DNA from: Cytophagales bacterium
GTDB taxonomy: Bacteria; Bacteroidota; Bacteroidia; Cytophagales; Cyclobacteriaceae
Assembly: GCA_003537495.1 (NCBI GenBank)
Contig: DPSB01000011.1
Coordinates: forward strand, 1-7,238
DNA length: 7,238 nucleotides
Reading direction: 5' to 3'
Part shown: piece after piece, positions 1 through 6,031 of the stretch
How the letters are laid out: every line of letters begins with the position of its first letter
Numbering within the stretch: position 1 is the first letter of the stretch
The notes under the pieces: model-generated
What the model was told of the DNA's origin: nothing
The model's database searches: none
What the model saw: only the letters and a program-made list of their open reading frames with translations
Translations under genes and position numbers: made by a program

Positions 1-40
1 TAGACCTTTCAGGTCTTGTTACCGCGACCAGAAAGGTCTA
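1..40. repeat. Short intergenic inverted repeat at the window edge
   Basis: A perfect 10-base inverted repeat joins TAGACCTTTC (1-10) to GAAAGGTCTA (31-40), with a 20-base centre. The left half can also fold on itself: AGACCT (2-7) and AGGTCT (11-16) pair around a 3-base loop. The right half pairs GACC (26-29) with GGTC (35-38). The unit begins at the first base of the window, so it may be longer to the left. It could be a small interspersed palindromic repeat, or the terminator-like end of a gene to the left; there is no T-run directly after it. Its role is not known. Confidence 0.5.
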
Positions 41-117
41 GTCTATTCCAGATTTGTAATATCTTATTTTCTCATTTACCCCTAAACTTGCTTTCTTTGC
101 AGTCCCGAATCAGTGCC

Positions 118-954
118 ATGCAAGACTTAAAAATCACCATTATCCAATCCGATCTTCATTGGGAAGATATTGGCGCCAACTTGGCCATGTTCGAGGAGAA
201 AATCTGGCAGATTGGTGAATCGACAGATGTGATTGTTTTGCCGGAAATGTTTACAACCGGGTTTACCATGAAAGCCCCTAAACTGGCAGAGCACATGAAC
301 ATGCGCACCACCAAATGGATGCGCCAGATGGCCGACCAGACCGGGGCTTTGATATTGGGAAGTTTTATTGCCAACGTACACGATCGGTTTTATAATCGAT
401 TGTTATGGATGGAGCCCGGGGGCACTTTTAAAACCTACGACAAACGCCACTTGTTTCGCATGGCCGAAGAAAACCAGGTGTTTGCGCAAGGCGAAAGTTT
501 ATTGATAGGTCATTGGAAAGGTTGGAGAATCTGCCCGTTGATTTGTTACGATTTGCGCTTTCCGGTATGGAGCCGCAACCGTTGGAATGCCTCGTTAAGA
601 AAACCCTCGTACGATTTATTGGTGTATGTGGCCAACTGGCCTAAAGTACGATCTAACGCTTGGGAAACTTTATTAAAAGCGCGCGCCATCGAGAATCTTA
701 GTTATACAGTGGGCGTGAATCGTGTAGGCTTGGATGGAAACGGTGTAGAATATAACGGACTCTCAACTTTTATAGGACCTAAAGGCGATACCTTCTTTTC
801 GGTAGAAGATGAAGAGACGATTAAAACCATGTCGCTAAATGCGCATGCGTTGCAAGCTTACCGCGATAAGTTTCCTGCTTTTATGGATGCTGATGACTTT
901 AGCATAGAAGTGGAAGCAATGGAAGAACGCGATTATCTCTCGGGCTTAAGTTGA
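118..954 (+). CDS. Nitrilase-superfamily omega-amidase (YafV type)
   Basis: This 278-residue carbon-nitrogen hydrolase is predicted to hydrolyse the side-chain amide of omega-amides of 2-oxo acids, such as 2-oxoglutaramate or 2-oxosuccinamate. That is a cytosolic salvage or metabolite-repair role after glutamine or asparagine transamination. The Glu-Lys-Cys triad of the superfamily is visible: E43 in LPEMFTTGF, K109 in YDKRHLF and C143 in ICYDLRFPVWSRNR, with the accessory glutamate probably E118. The CYDLRFPVWSRN block is the YafV hallmark and argues against a true nitrilase or a biotinidase-like member. The start at ATG 118 gives an N-terminus (MQDLKITIIQSDLHWED) that begins the first beta strand, as usual in the family. 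The frame is open back to position 16, but that extension crosses the inverted repeat and is not protein-like. No Shine-Dalgarno is seen. TTTCTTTG at 92-99 is a weak promoter -7 candidate. The 3' end overlaps the opposing gene by 22 bases. The substrate is inferred from the family. Confidence 0.9.
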   Translation: MQDLKITIIQSDLHWEDIGANLAMFEEKIWQIGESTDVIVLPEMFTTGFTMKAPKLAEHMNMRTTKWMRQMADQTGALILGSFIANVHDRFYNRLLWMEPGGTFKTYDKRHLFRMAEENQVFAQGESLLIGHWKGWRICPLICYDLRFPVWSRNRWNASLRKPSYDLLVYVANWPKVRSNAWETLLKARAIENLSYTVGVNRVGLDGNGVEYNGLSTFIGPKGDTFFSVEDEETIKTMSLNAHALQAYRDKFPAFMDADDFSIEVEAMEERDYLSGLS

Positions 955-1337
955 GCAAATGATCGGATGACCGGTTTTATCTTTTCCGGATCAATTTCTT
1001 TTATAAATTTTTCATTCAAGGTGGAGAGCAAACGCTCAAGGATGAGGTGATTGCCGGCCAAAACAACTTTATAGATATTTTCCTCTTTGCGAAGTAAATG
1101 CTGAATCAGTTTGAGGGTTACACCCAAAGGTTCTTCTGGCTGCGCATTAATTAATACAAACACGGCCTCAACCTGATCGCACAAGCGAATAACCAGATCA
1201 GCAATCGAACCATCCGATTGATTATCCAACTCAGCACCAATCAGATCATCCGAAAGACTGGAAGCATAATTTAGCATTGGTTTTTGGTAGCGGGCTTCCC
1301 GCCATTGTATGAGTTCTATTTGTAGAAAGAGTTTCAT
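933..1337 (-). CDS. Hypothetical protein, 134 residues, convergent with the amidase gene
   Basis: I do not recognise this gene. The frame reads as a plausible soluble cytoplasmic protein with no signal peptide or membrane segment. The pattern suggests an alpha/beta fold: an amphipathic N-terminus (MKLFLQIELIQWREARYQ), a buried strand near residues 57-64 (EAVFVLIN), a helix at about 73-84, a second strand near 88-95 (IYKVVLAG), a helix at about 97-110 (HLILERLLSTLNEK) and a charged C-terminus. The start at 1337 is chosen because MKLF opens the hydrophobic pattern; in-frame ATGs at 1343 and 1358 are alternatives and would reach into the palindromic element. Its last 22 bases lie opposite the end of the amidase gene, so the two transcripts converge, while it diverges from purH. 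No catalytic motif is evident. It is probably a lineage-specific gene, and real coding status is likely rather than certain. Confidence 0.6.
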   Translation of the reverse strand: MKLFLQIELIQWREARYQKPMLNYASSLSDDLIGAELDNQSDGSIADLVIRLCDQVEAVFVLINAQPEEPLGVTLKLIQHLLRKEENIYKVVLAGNHLILERLLSTLNEKFIKEIDPEKIKPVIRSFAQLKPER

Positions 1338-1350
1338 TACCATTAAATGA

Positions 1351-1432
1351 AACCGCAAAGTTCGCGAAGATTCGCAGAGTTGAGGGCTCTTCGATCAAAT
1401 AATCTCCGCGCTCCTTGGCGAACGCTGCGGTT
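1351..1432. repeat. Imperfect palindromic element with internal tandem units
   Basis: Two 29-base arms, 1351-1379 and 1404-1432, are inverted copies matching at 22 of 29 positions and separated by a 24-base centre. Each outer end reads AACCGCA. The left arm is built from a roughly 9-10 base unit repeated three times with small changes: CGCAAAGTT, CGCGAAGATT and CGCAGAGTT. The centre contains TTGA and TCAA, and GAG and CTC, in inverted order, so the whole stretch could fold into a long hairpin. It fills the spacer between the minus-strand hypothetical gene and purH. Its G+C-rich arms and repeat structure look like an interspersed non-coding repeat of the kind seen in Bacteroidota intergenic DNA. 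That identity is inferred from pattern only. Confidence 0.6.
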
Positions 1433-1447
1433 AAACTGAGCACTGCG

Positions 1448-1478
1448 TTGCGTGATAGATCGATTATCTGCATTTTTG
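1448..1478 (+). promoter_or_regulatory. Putative Bacteroidota-type promoter of purH
   Basis: TTG at 1448-1450 is followed after 20 bases by CATTTTTG (1471-1478). The second box matches TAnnTTTG at all but its first base. Spacing is within the 17-23 bases expected for the Bacteroidota housekeeping sigma factor. Transcription would start a few bases after 1478, giving a leader of roughly 10-15 bases before the ATG at 1496. It lies just downstream of the palindromic element. Confidence 0.4.
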
Positions 1479-1495
1479 CACCTCATTTTCAACTC

Positions 1496-3022
1496 ATGGC
1501 CACTGTAAAAATTACTCGTGCACTCGTTTCAGTTTATTATAAAGATAACCTCGAACCCATCATCCACTTTTTAGGTAAACAAGGCGTAGAGTTTGTCTCT
1601 ACCGGAGGCACACAGGAATTCATTGAGAAGCTCGGCTATCCGGTGGTTCCCGTTGAAAAACTCACCAACTATCCATCCATTTTTGGTGGTCGTGTAAAAA
1701 CGTTGCACCCAGCAATATTTGGTGGCATTTTGTACAGACGCGAAAATGCTGGTGATCTCGCTCAAGCAAAAGAATACGGCATTGGTCCTATTGATCTGGT
1801 GATTGTAGATCTTTATCCATTCGAAGAAACCGTAGCCAAAGGCGGCAGCGAAGAAGACATTGTGGAGAAGATAGATATAGGTGGAATTTCGCTGATTCGT
1901 GGTGCAGCCAAAAACTTCAACGATGTATTAATTGTTTCGGCCCGTACACAATACAATGAATTGTTAGCGCTTCTTCAATCTAAAAATGGAAGCACCGATT
2001 TGGAAGACCGCAAACATTTTGCAGCCAAAGCATTCGATGTTACATCACATTACGACTCGGCCATTTTCGGTTATTTCAACCAGCAGCAAAATATTCCAAG
2101 CCTTAAAGCCAGCATTCAACAAGGCAAGGTGTTGCGCTATGGCGAAAACCCACATCAGCAAGGTGTATTCTATGGCAAGCTTGATGAGTTGTTCGATCAA
2201 CTAAACGGCAAAGAACTTTCATACAACAACCTGGTAGATGTAGATGCGGCCGTTAATCTGGTAAAAGAATTTGATGGCGAAACAGCATTCGTGATCATTA
2301 AACATACCAACGCATGCGGTGTGGCTACCGGTGCCAATGTTAAAGACGCATACCTAAAAGCCTTTCAGGCTGATACTATTTCTGCATTTGGCGGTGTGTT
2401 GGCATCCAACAAAAAGATAGATCTGGCTGCAGCCGAAGAATTAAATAAGTTATTCTTCGAAATTTTAATCGCTCCTGATTTTGAATCGCCCGCACTCGAT
2501 TTACTAAAGACAAAAAAGAACCGCATTATCCTTAAACAGAAACAAGCGCTTACCGCTACACGCCAGTTCAAGAGTTTACTCAATGGCGTAATTGAACAAG
2601 ACCACGATTTGAAAACCGACTCGAAAGAAGACTTAAAACCGGTAACCAAACGCATAGCAACTGCCACTGAAGTAGAGGCACTTTTATTTGCCAGCAAAAT
2701 TTGTAAACACACGAAATCCAACACCATCATTCTGGCAGTTAATGGTCAGTTGTTGGCCAGTGGAGTAGGCCAAACCAGTCGCGTAGATGCCCTGAAGCAA
2801 GCAATTGAAAAAGCAAAGGCTTTTGGCTTTAGCCTGAAAGGAGCGGTAATGGCTTCTGATGCGTTCTTTCCGTTTCCGGATTGCGTAGAGATTGCCCATG
2901 AACAAGGTATTGAAGCCGTGATTCAACCCGGAGGGTCCATCAAAGATCAGGACTCAATCGACTTCTGCGATAAGCACAACATGGCTATGGTGTTTACAGG
3001 CATCAGACACTTTAAGCATTAG
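1496..3022 (+). CDS. purH: Bifunctional AICAR formyltransferase / IMP cyclohydrolase
   Basis: PurH carries out the last two steps of de novo purine synthesis. It transfers a formyl group from 10-formyltetrahydrofolate to AICAR to make FAICAR, then closes the ring to IMP in the cytosol. The 508-residue length is normal for the bacterial enzyme. The N-terminal MGS-like cyclohydrolase domain (about residues 1-195) shows STGGT at 35-39 and GGRVKTLHP at 64-72, with K68 in the conserved active-site block. The C-terminal transformylase domain (about 200-508) shows LRYGENPHQ at 213-221 and the catalytic Lys-His pair K269-H270 in KHTNACG, with SDAFFPFPDCVE further on. The start at ATG 1496 matches the typical N-terminus just ahead of the first strand (VKITRALVSVYYK). 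The frame is open upstream to 1415, but only through the palindromic element. No Shine-Dalgarno is present. The gene ends 23 bases before the antitoxin start. All key motifs are intact. Confidence 0.97.
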   Translation: MATVKITRALVSVYYKDNLEPIIHFLGKQGVEFVSTGGTQEFIEKLGYPVVPVEKLTNYPSIFGGRVKTLHPAIFGGILYRRENAGDLAQAKEYGIGPIDLVIVDLYPFEETVAKGGSEEDIVEKIDIGGISLIRGAAKNFNDVLIVSARTQYNELLALLQSKNGSTDLEDRKHFAAKAFDVTSHYDSAIFGYFNQQQNIPSLKASIQQGKVLRYGENPHQQGVFYGKLDELFDQLNGKELSYNNLVDVDAAVNLVKEFDGETAFVIIKHTNACGVATGANVKDAYLKAFQADTISAFGGVLASNKKIDLAAAEELNKLFFEILIAPDFESPALDLLKTKKNRIILKQKQALTATRQFKSLLNGVIEQDHDLKTDSKEDLKPVTKRIATATEVEALLFASKICKHTKSNTIILAVNGQLLASGVGQTSRVDALKQAIEKAKAFGFSLKGAVMASDAFFPFPDCVEIAHEQGIEAVIQPGGSIKDQDSIDFCDKHNMAMVFTGIRHFKH

Positions 3023-3041
3023 GATTGATTTAATATATTTG
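3011..3041 (+). promoter_or_regulatory. Putative promoter of the toxin-antitoxin pair
   Basis: TATATTTG at 3034-3041 is an exact match to the Bacteroidota -7 box TAnnTTTG. Twenty bases upstream, TTT at 3011-3013 (inside the end of purH) is a two-of-three match to the TTG -33 box. A start a few bases after the -7 box would fall at or next to the antitoxin ATG at 3046, so the message could be leaderless or nearly so. The site suggests the pair is transcribed independently of purH. Confidence 0.45.
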
Positions 3042-3045
3042 GTTT

Positions 3046-3216
3046 ATGAAGACGGTGGTTAAGATAAAAAAAGGCGAATCGAAGCGGTCTATGGAAAGCA
3101 AACTCCGAAAGCTTAGCCAAAAAAAGCAGGGATTTCCGGCTCATCTTTTTACTGGTAAAGTAAAATTTGAAGGTAATCCGGTAGAAATCCAACGAAGCCT
3201 TAGAGATGAGTGGTAA
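3046..3216 (+). CDS. Putative antitoxin of a VapC-type toxin-antitoxin pair (56 residues)
   Basis: This small gene reads MKTVVKIKKGESKRSMESKL and ends FEGNPVEIQRSLRDEW. It is proposed as the antitoxin because it lies directly before, and overlaps by 11 bases, a PIN-domain toxin gene, an arrangement that couples their translation. No AbrB, Phd/YefM or ribbon-helix-helix signature is evident in the short N-terminus. Residues 6-27 are strongly basic and probably helical, which could suit nucleic-acid contact. The C-terminal segment, with a KVKF strand at 38-41, then NPVEIQ and a final RDEW, resembles tails I associate with small Bacteroidota partners of PIN toxins, where the tail would occupy the toxin active site. 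That resemblance is from memory. The ATG at 3046 is the only sensible start; it follows the -7 box by four bases. Confidence 0.7.
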   Translation: MKTVVKIKKGESKRSMESKLRKLSQKKQGFPAHLFTGKVKFEGNPVEIQRSLRDEW

Positions 3217-3583
3217 TAAAATTCTGATAGATACGAATATCATTATTTACCATCTGAATGGAGACAAGACTTTAGAAGCCCTTCTGGAAAACAAACAAAT
3301 TTACATCTCATTCATATCTGAAATTGAACTGCTAAGTCAGAAAGTAAGCCAGCAATCGGAGTATCTGATTGAAAAGTTCTTGTCTTACGTATCCGTTGTC
3401 CATAGTAATGAAAAAATCAGTTTTGAAGCAGGACGGCTCAGGCGAACTAAAACCCTGAAAACACCAGATGCGATTATTGCTGCCACAGCAAAGACACTTG
3501 GATTACCATTGCTCACTGCCGACAAAGTGTTTATTGGCTTACCTGCCTTAGACGTGATCGAGTACTTACCAAACCCCTTGTAA
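3206..3583 (+). CDS. vapC: PIN-domain ribonuclease toxin, VapC type
   Basis: This 125-residue protein has the length and motif order of VapC toxins, metal-dependent endoribonucleases that cleave specific RNAs (often tRNA or rRNA) and stop translation when not held by an antitoxin. The four acidic active-site positions are all present: D9 in ILIDTNIIIYHL, E41 in SEIELL, D88 in TPDAIIAATA and D106 in LLTADK. Hence it appears catalytically intact. Its ATG (3206) lies inside the end of the antitoxin gene (stop 3214-3216), supporting one bicistronic message. G+C by hand count over 3241-3480 is 91 of 240 bases, lower than the 112 of 240 counted over 3721-3960 in mreB, which fits acquisition from elsewhere. 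The RNA target cannot be told from sequence. The pair interrupts a purH-mreB neighbourhood of housekeeping genes. Confidence 0.92.
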   Translation: MSGNKILIDTNIIIYHLNGDKTLEALLENKQIYISFISEIELLSQKVSQQSEYLIEKFLSYVSVVHSNEKISFEAGRLRRTKTLKTPDAIIAATAKTLGLPLLTADKVFIGLPALDVIEYLPNPL

Positions 3584-3602
3584 GTTTTTCAGTCGAATAC
3601 TC

Positions 3603-3634
3603 TTAAAATTCACAGGATTATTTCTGTAATTTCG
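3603..3634 (+). promoter_or_regulatory. Putative promoter of the mreBCD-mrdA operon
   Basis: TAATTTCG at 3627-3634 differs from the -7 box TAnnTTTG at one base. TTA at 3603-3605 precedes it by 21 bases and matches two of three positions of the TTG -33 box. It lies in the 81-base spacer between the toxin stop and the mreB ATG, and would leave a leader of about 25 bases. No other site in the spacer fits as well. The operon therefore probably has its own promoter downstream of the inserted toxin-antitoxin pair. Confidence 0.4.
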
Positions 3635-3664
3635 GCCTTCATAACTTTTTAACCTTCGGACCGA

Positions 3665-4690
3665 ATGGGATTTTTCGATTTCTTCACCCAGGATATTGCT
3701 ATTGACCTGGGAACAGCCAACACTTTGATCATTCACAAAGACAAAGTAGTGGTAGACGAGCCGTCTATCATTGCCCTTGATCGCGCAAGTGGCAAAGTTT
3801 TGGCCATCGGTCGCGAGGCCATGCAAATGCACGAAAAAACGCACGACAATATTAAAACTATACGGCCCTTAAAAGAGGGAGTTATTGCCGATTTTCACGC
3901 TGCCGAAATGATGATTCGCGGCATGATTAAACTGATTGACACTGGCCGCAGGTTGTTTCCACCATCATTGCGCATGGTGATCTGCATTCCTTCGGCCATT
4001 ACCGAAGTAGAGAAACGTGCTGTGCGCGATTCGGCTGAGCACGCCAATGCCAAAGAAGTGTATATGATTCACGAGCCGATTGCAGCCGCCATTGGTATCG
4101 GTATTGATATTGAACAACCCGTGGGCAACATGATTGTAGATATTGGTGGAGGTACTACCGATATTGCAGTAATTGCCCTTTCGGGGATTGTGTGCGATCA
4201 ATCCATCCGCATTGCAGGCGATACATTCAACCGCGATATTTTGGATTACATGCGCAGGCAACATAACTTGTTGATAGGAGAACGTTCTGCCGAACGTGTT
4301 AAAATAGAAGTAGGCTCTGCTCTTACTGAGTTGGATGACGGACCTGAAGATTATGAAATCCGCGGACGCGATTTGATGACGGGCATCCCTAAAACTATTA
4401 AGATTTCATACTCGGAAGTAGCGTTTGCGTTAGATAAGTCAATCTCCAAATTAGAAGAAGCCGTACTGAAAGCATTGGAATTATCCCCACCTGAACTATC
4501 GGCCGATATTTATGAGCAAGGTATTTACCTGACTGGTGGTGGAGCGATGTTGCGTGGATTAGACAAACGTTTGTCGCTAAAAACCAAACTGCCGATTCAT
4601 GTAGCCGATGATCCGTTGCGTGCGGTAGTAAGAGGCACAGGTGCCGCACTCAAAAATCTTGATCACTACCGCAAAGTATTGATGACCTGA
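3665..4690 (+). CDS. mreB: Rod shape-determining actin homologue MreB
   Basis: MreB is a bacterial actin that forms short ATP-dependent filaments on the inner face of the cytoplasmic membrane and directs insertion of new side-wall peptidoglycan. At 341 residues the length is typical. Actin-fold nucleotide motifs are intact: phosphate-1 DLGTANT at 14-20, the conserved acidic residue E137 in HEPIAAAIG, phosphate-2 DIGGGTTD at 159-166, and the adenosine motif LTGGGAML at 289-296. The N-terminus MGFFDFF is short, hydrophobic and aromatic, suiting membrane insertion, and supports ATG 3665 as the start. The C-terminal block DDPLRAVVRGTGAAL is also characteristic. It is first in a tight run with mreC (4-base gap), mreD and PBP2, the standard elongasome operon. 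Divergent paralogues such as Mbl cannot be excluded from sequence alone, but the operon position favours MreB. Confidence 0.98.
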   Translation: MGFFDFFTQDIAIDLGTANTLIIHKDKVVVDEPSIIALDRASGKVLAIGREAMQMHEKTHDNIKTIRPLKEGVIADFHAAEMMIRGMIKLIDTGRRLFPPSLRMVICIPSAITEVEKRAVRDSAEHANAKEVYMIHEPIAAAIGIGIDIEQPVGNMIVDIGGGTTDIAVIALSGIVCDQSIRIAGDTFNRDILDYMRRQHNLLIGERSAERVKIEVGSALTELDDGPEDYEIRGRDLMTGIPKTIKISYSEVAFALDKSISKLEEAVLKALELSPPELSADIYEQGIYLTGGGAMLRGLDKRLSLKTKLPIHVADDPLRAVVRGTGAALKNLDHYRKVLMT

Positions 4691-4694
4691 CAGA

Positions 4695-5519
4695 ATGGAA
4701 CGGCTCATAAATTTTATTTACGAGTACCGGGCTTTTTTCACTTTTCTGTTTCTGGAGTTGTTGTGCGCGTGGTTGGTGATTGAAAACAACCAATATCAAA
4801 GCACCCGGTATTTTAACTCTTCCAATCAGGTAGCTGCGCAGGTGTTGGGTTTTTCGCAAGGTGTGCGCGAATACTTTTCGTTACGCACCATCAACGAAGA
4901 TCTGGCCCGTGAAAATGCTGAGCTAAGAAGAGACCTTGAGCGAACCCGACAGCAGTTAAACACTCCGGCCGATACGGCCCGTATTAACCAATTCGATTTT
5001 GTAAGTGCCAAGGTAATGGCCAACTCAACCAATTTGTATAAAAATTTTATCACCATAGATAAAGGCAGTGTAGATGGCTTGGCGCCCGGCATGGCTGTAA
5101 TTGGCGATGCAGGTGCCGTAGGTAAAGTAAAGTCTGTATCCGAACGTTATGCCGTATTGATTTCGTTGCTGAATGTAGATCAGCAAATCTCCGGACAAAT
5201 TAAACGCACCAATCATTTTGGTACCGTGCGTTGGGATGGAGCCAACATGCGTTACACTACTTTGCAGTTTATTCCTCGCCACGCCTTGCCCGTTGTGGGC
5301 GATACAATTGTTACCTCTGGTTATAGTGCTGTTTTTCCCCATGGAATTATGGTGGGAATAATTCGAGAGGCTAACCTAAAACCAGAAGCACCTTTTTGGG
5401 ATATTCGTTTAGAACTTGCTCAGGATTTTGGTCGGCTTGCATTTGTGGAGGTAATCAAAAGCAAATTAAAAAGTGAAAAGGATTCTTTGGAAACAATAAC
5501 TATTGGTGAACCGAAATGA
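4695..5519 (+). CDS. mreC: Rod shape-determining protein MreC
   Basis: MreC is a bitopic inner-membrane protein whose periplasmic part binds and activates PBP2 within the elongasome. The 274-residue protein has a short cytoplasmic N-terminus, one membrane span at about residues 13-29 (FFTFLFLELLCAWLVI), a periplasmic coiled coil at about 57-90 rich in Arg, Glu and Leu (NEDLARENAELRRDLER), and then the beta-barrel domain from about 103. That domain includes the family signature ITIDKGSVDGLAPGMAVIG around 119-137 and ISGQIKRTNHFGTVRW further on. Length is within the family range and no truncation is seen. The ATG at 4695 lies 4 bases after the mreB stop. Its stop overlaps the mreD start as ATGA at 5516-5519, so translation of the two is probably coupled. 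Confidence 0.95.
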   Translation: MERLINFIYEYRAFFTFLFLELLCAWLVIENNQYQSTRYFNSSNQVAAQVLGFSQGVREYFSLRTINEDLARENAELRRDLERTRQQLNTPADTARINQFDFVSAKVMANSTNLYKNFITIDKGSVDGLAPGMAVIGDAGAVGKVKSVSERYAVLISLLNVDQQISGQIKRTNHFGTVRWDGANMRYTTLQFIPRHALPVVGDTIVTSGYSAVFPHGIMVGIIREANLKPEAPFWDIRLELAQDFGRLAFVEVIKSKLKSEKDSLETITIGEPK

Positions 5520-6031
5520 GTCGCTCGGGTATTATACAGTTTGTCTTATTCTTTGTGTACTTGTTAGTGCAGGTATTAGTACTGCGTAACCTGGTATTGT
5601 TTAACACTGCTTTTTGTTTTTTATACATCGCGTTTATCTTACTCTTACCCATCGAAACCAACACCCTCGTACTGATGCTTGCAGGTTTTTTGTTGGGCTT
5701 TTCAGTTGATGTTTTTTATGATAGCATGGGCTTGCATGCATTGGCAACGGTGTTGATAGCATACTTACGCAACTACTGGCTTAGTACCATAACACCGCAG
5801 GGTGGATATGAAAGTGGTGCGGCTGCTACTCTGGCCGCTAATGGCTTGCAATGGTTTTTGGTGTATTCTTTGCCAATGGTGTTTTTACATCACCTGGTAT
5901 TGTTTTTTGTGGAGGCTGCTGGCTTTACCATGTTTTGGTACACCATGCTTAAGATTGTGGCCAGTCTGCTGTTCACCATGTCTGTTATTGCACTGCTTCA
6001 ATTTTTAACGCCTCAACGCAGACGGATATGA
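5516..6031 (+). CDS. mreD: Rod shape-determining membrane protein MreD
   Basis: MreD is a small polytopic inner-membrane protein that works with MreC and the RodA-PBP2 synthase; its biochemical role is less clear than that of its partners. The 171-residue chain is almost wholly hydrophobic, with probable membrane segments at about residues 6-23, 26-44, 50-68, 73-84, 110-130 and 138-164, and a basic tail (PQRRRI). The segment GFLLGFSVDVFYDSMGLHAL around 57-76, with conserved Gly and Asp residues, is typical for the family. MreD sequences diverge strongly, so the call rests on this motif, length, topology and position after mreC. The gene overlaps mreC by 4 bases at its start and PBP2 by 4 bases at its end, both as ATGA. 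Confidence 0.93.
   Translation: MSRSGIIQFVLFFVYLLVQVLVLRNLVLFNTAFCFLYIAFILLLPIETNTLVLMLAGFLLGFSVDVFYDSMGLHALATVLIAYLRNYWLSTITPQGGYESGAAATLAANGLQWFLVYSLPMVFLHHLVLFFVEAAGFTMFWYTMLKIVASLLFTMSVIALLQFLTPQRRRI

Noticed and set aside
16..117. In-frame upstream extension of the amidase gene
   Set aside because: It translates part of the inverted repeat and a low-complexity leader. The ATG at 118 gives the usual family N-terminus immediately before the first strand.
960..993. Possible hairpin terminator (TGATCGGA pairing with TCCGGATCA) after the amidase gene
   Set aside because: The stem needs a bulge, is short, and lies inside the coding end of the opposing gene. The T-rich stretch after it does not follow directly, so the evidence is too weak to annotate.
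1415..1495. In-frame upstream extension of purH by 27 codons
   Set aside because: It runs through the right arm of the palindromic element and the promoter-like region. PurH homologues begin close to the VKITRALVSV strand.
2365..2730. Long minus-strand open frame inside purH
   Set aside because: It is rich in Ser, Phe and Ala with no coherent domain pattern, and lies opposite a gene with all motifs intact, so it is a coding shadow.
3019..3243. Minus-strand frame over the antitoxin gene
   Set aside because: It is a Phe/Leu-rich shadow. The plus-strand 56-codon frame has a promoter, an overlap with the toxin gene and a plausible protein.
3023..3664. Transposon or integron boundaries around the toxin-antitoxin pair
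   Set aside because: I looked for terminal inverted repeats, flanking direct repeats or an attC-like fold in the two short spacers and saw none that were convincing.
3965..4264. Minus-strand open frame inside mreB
   Set aside because: It is a His/Asn-rich shadow of the conserved nucleotide-binding region of mreB, with no independent signal.
5025..5342. Minus-strand open frame inside mreC
   Set aside because: It is antisense to the conserved beta domain of mreC and has no recognisable features.
5802..6008. Alternative plus-strand frame inside mreD
   Set aside because: It is Cys/Trp-rich and arises from reading a membrane-protein gene out of frame. The mreD frame is continuous and has the right topology.
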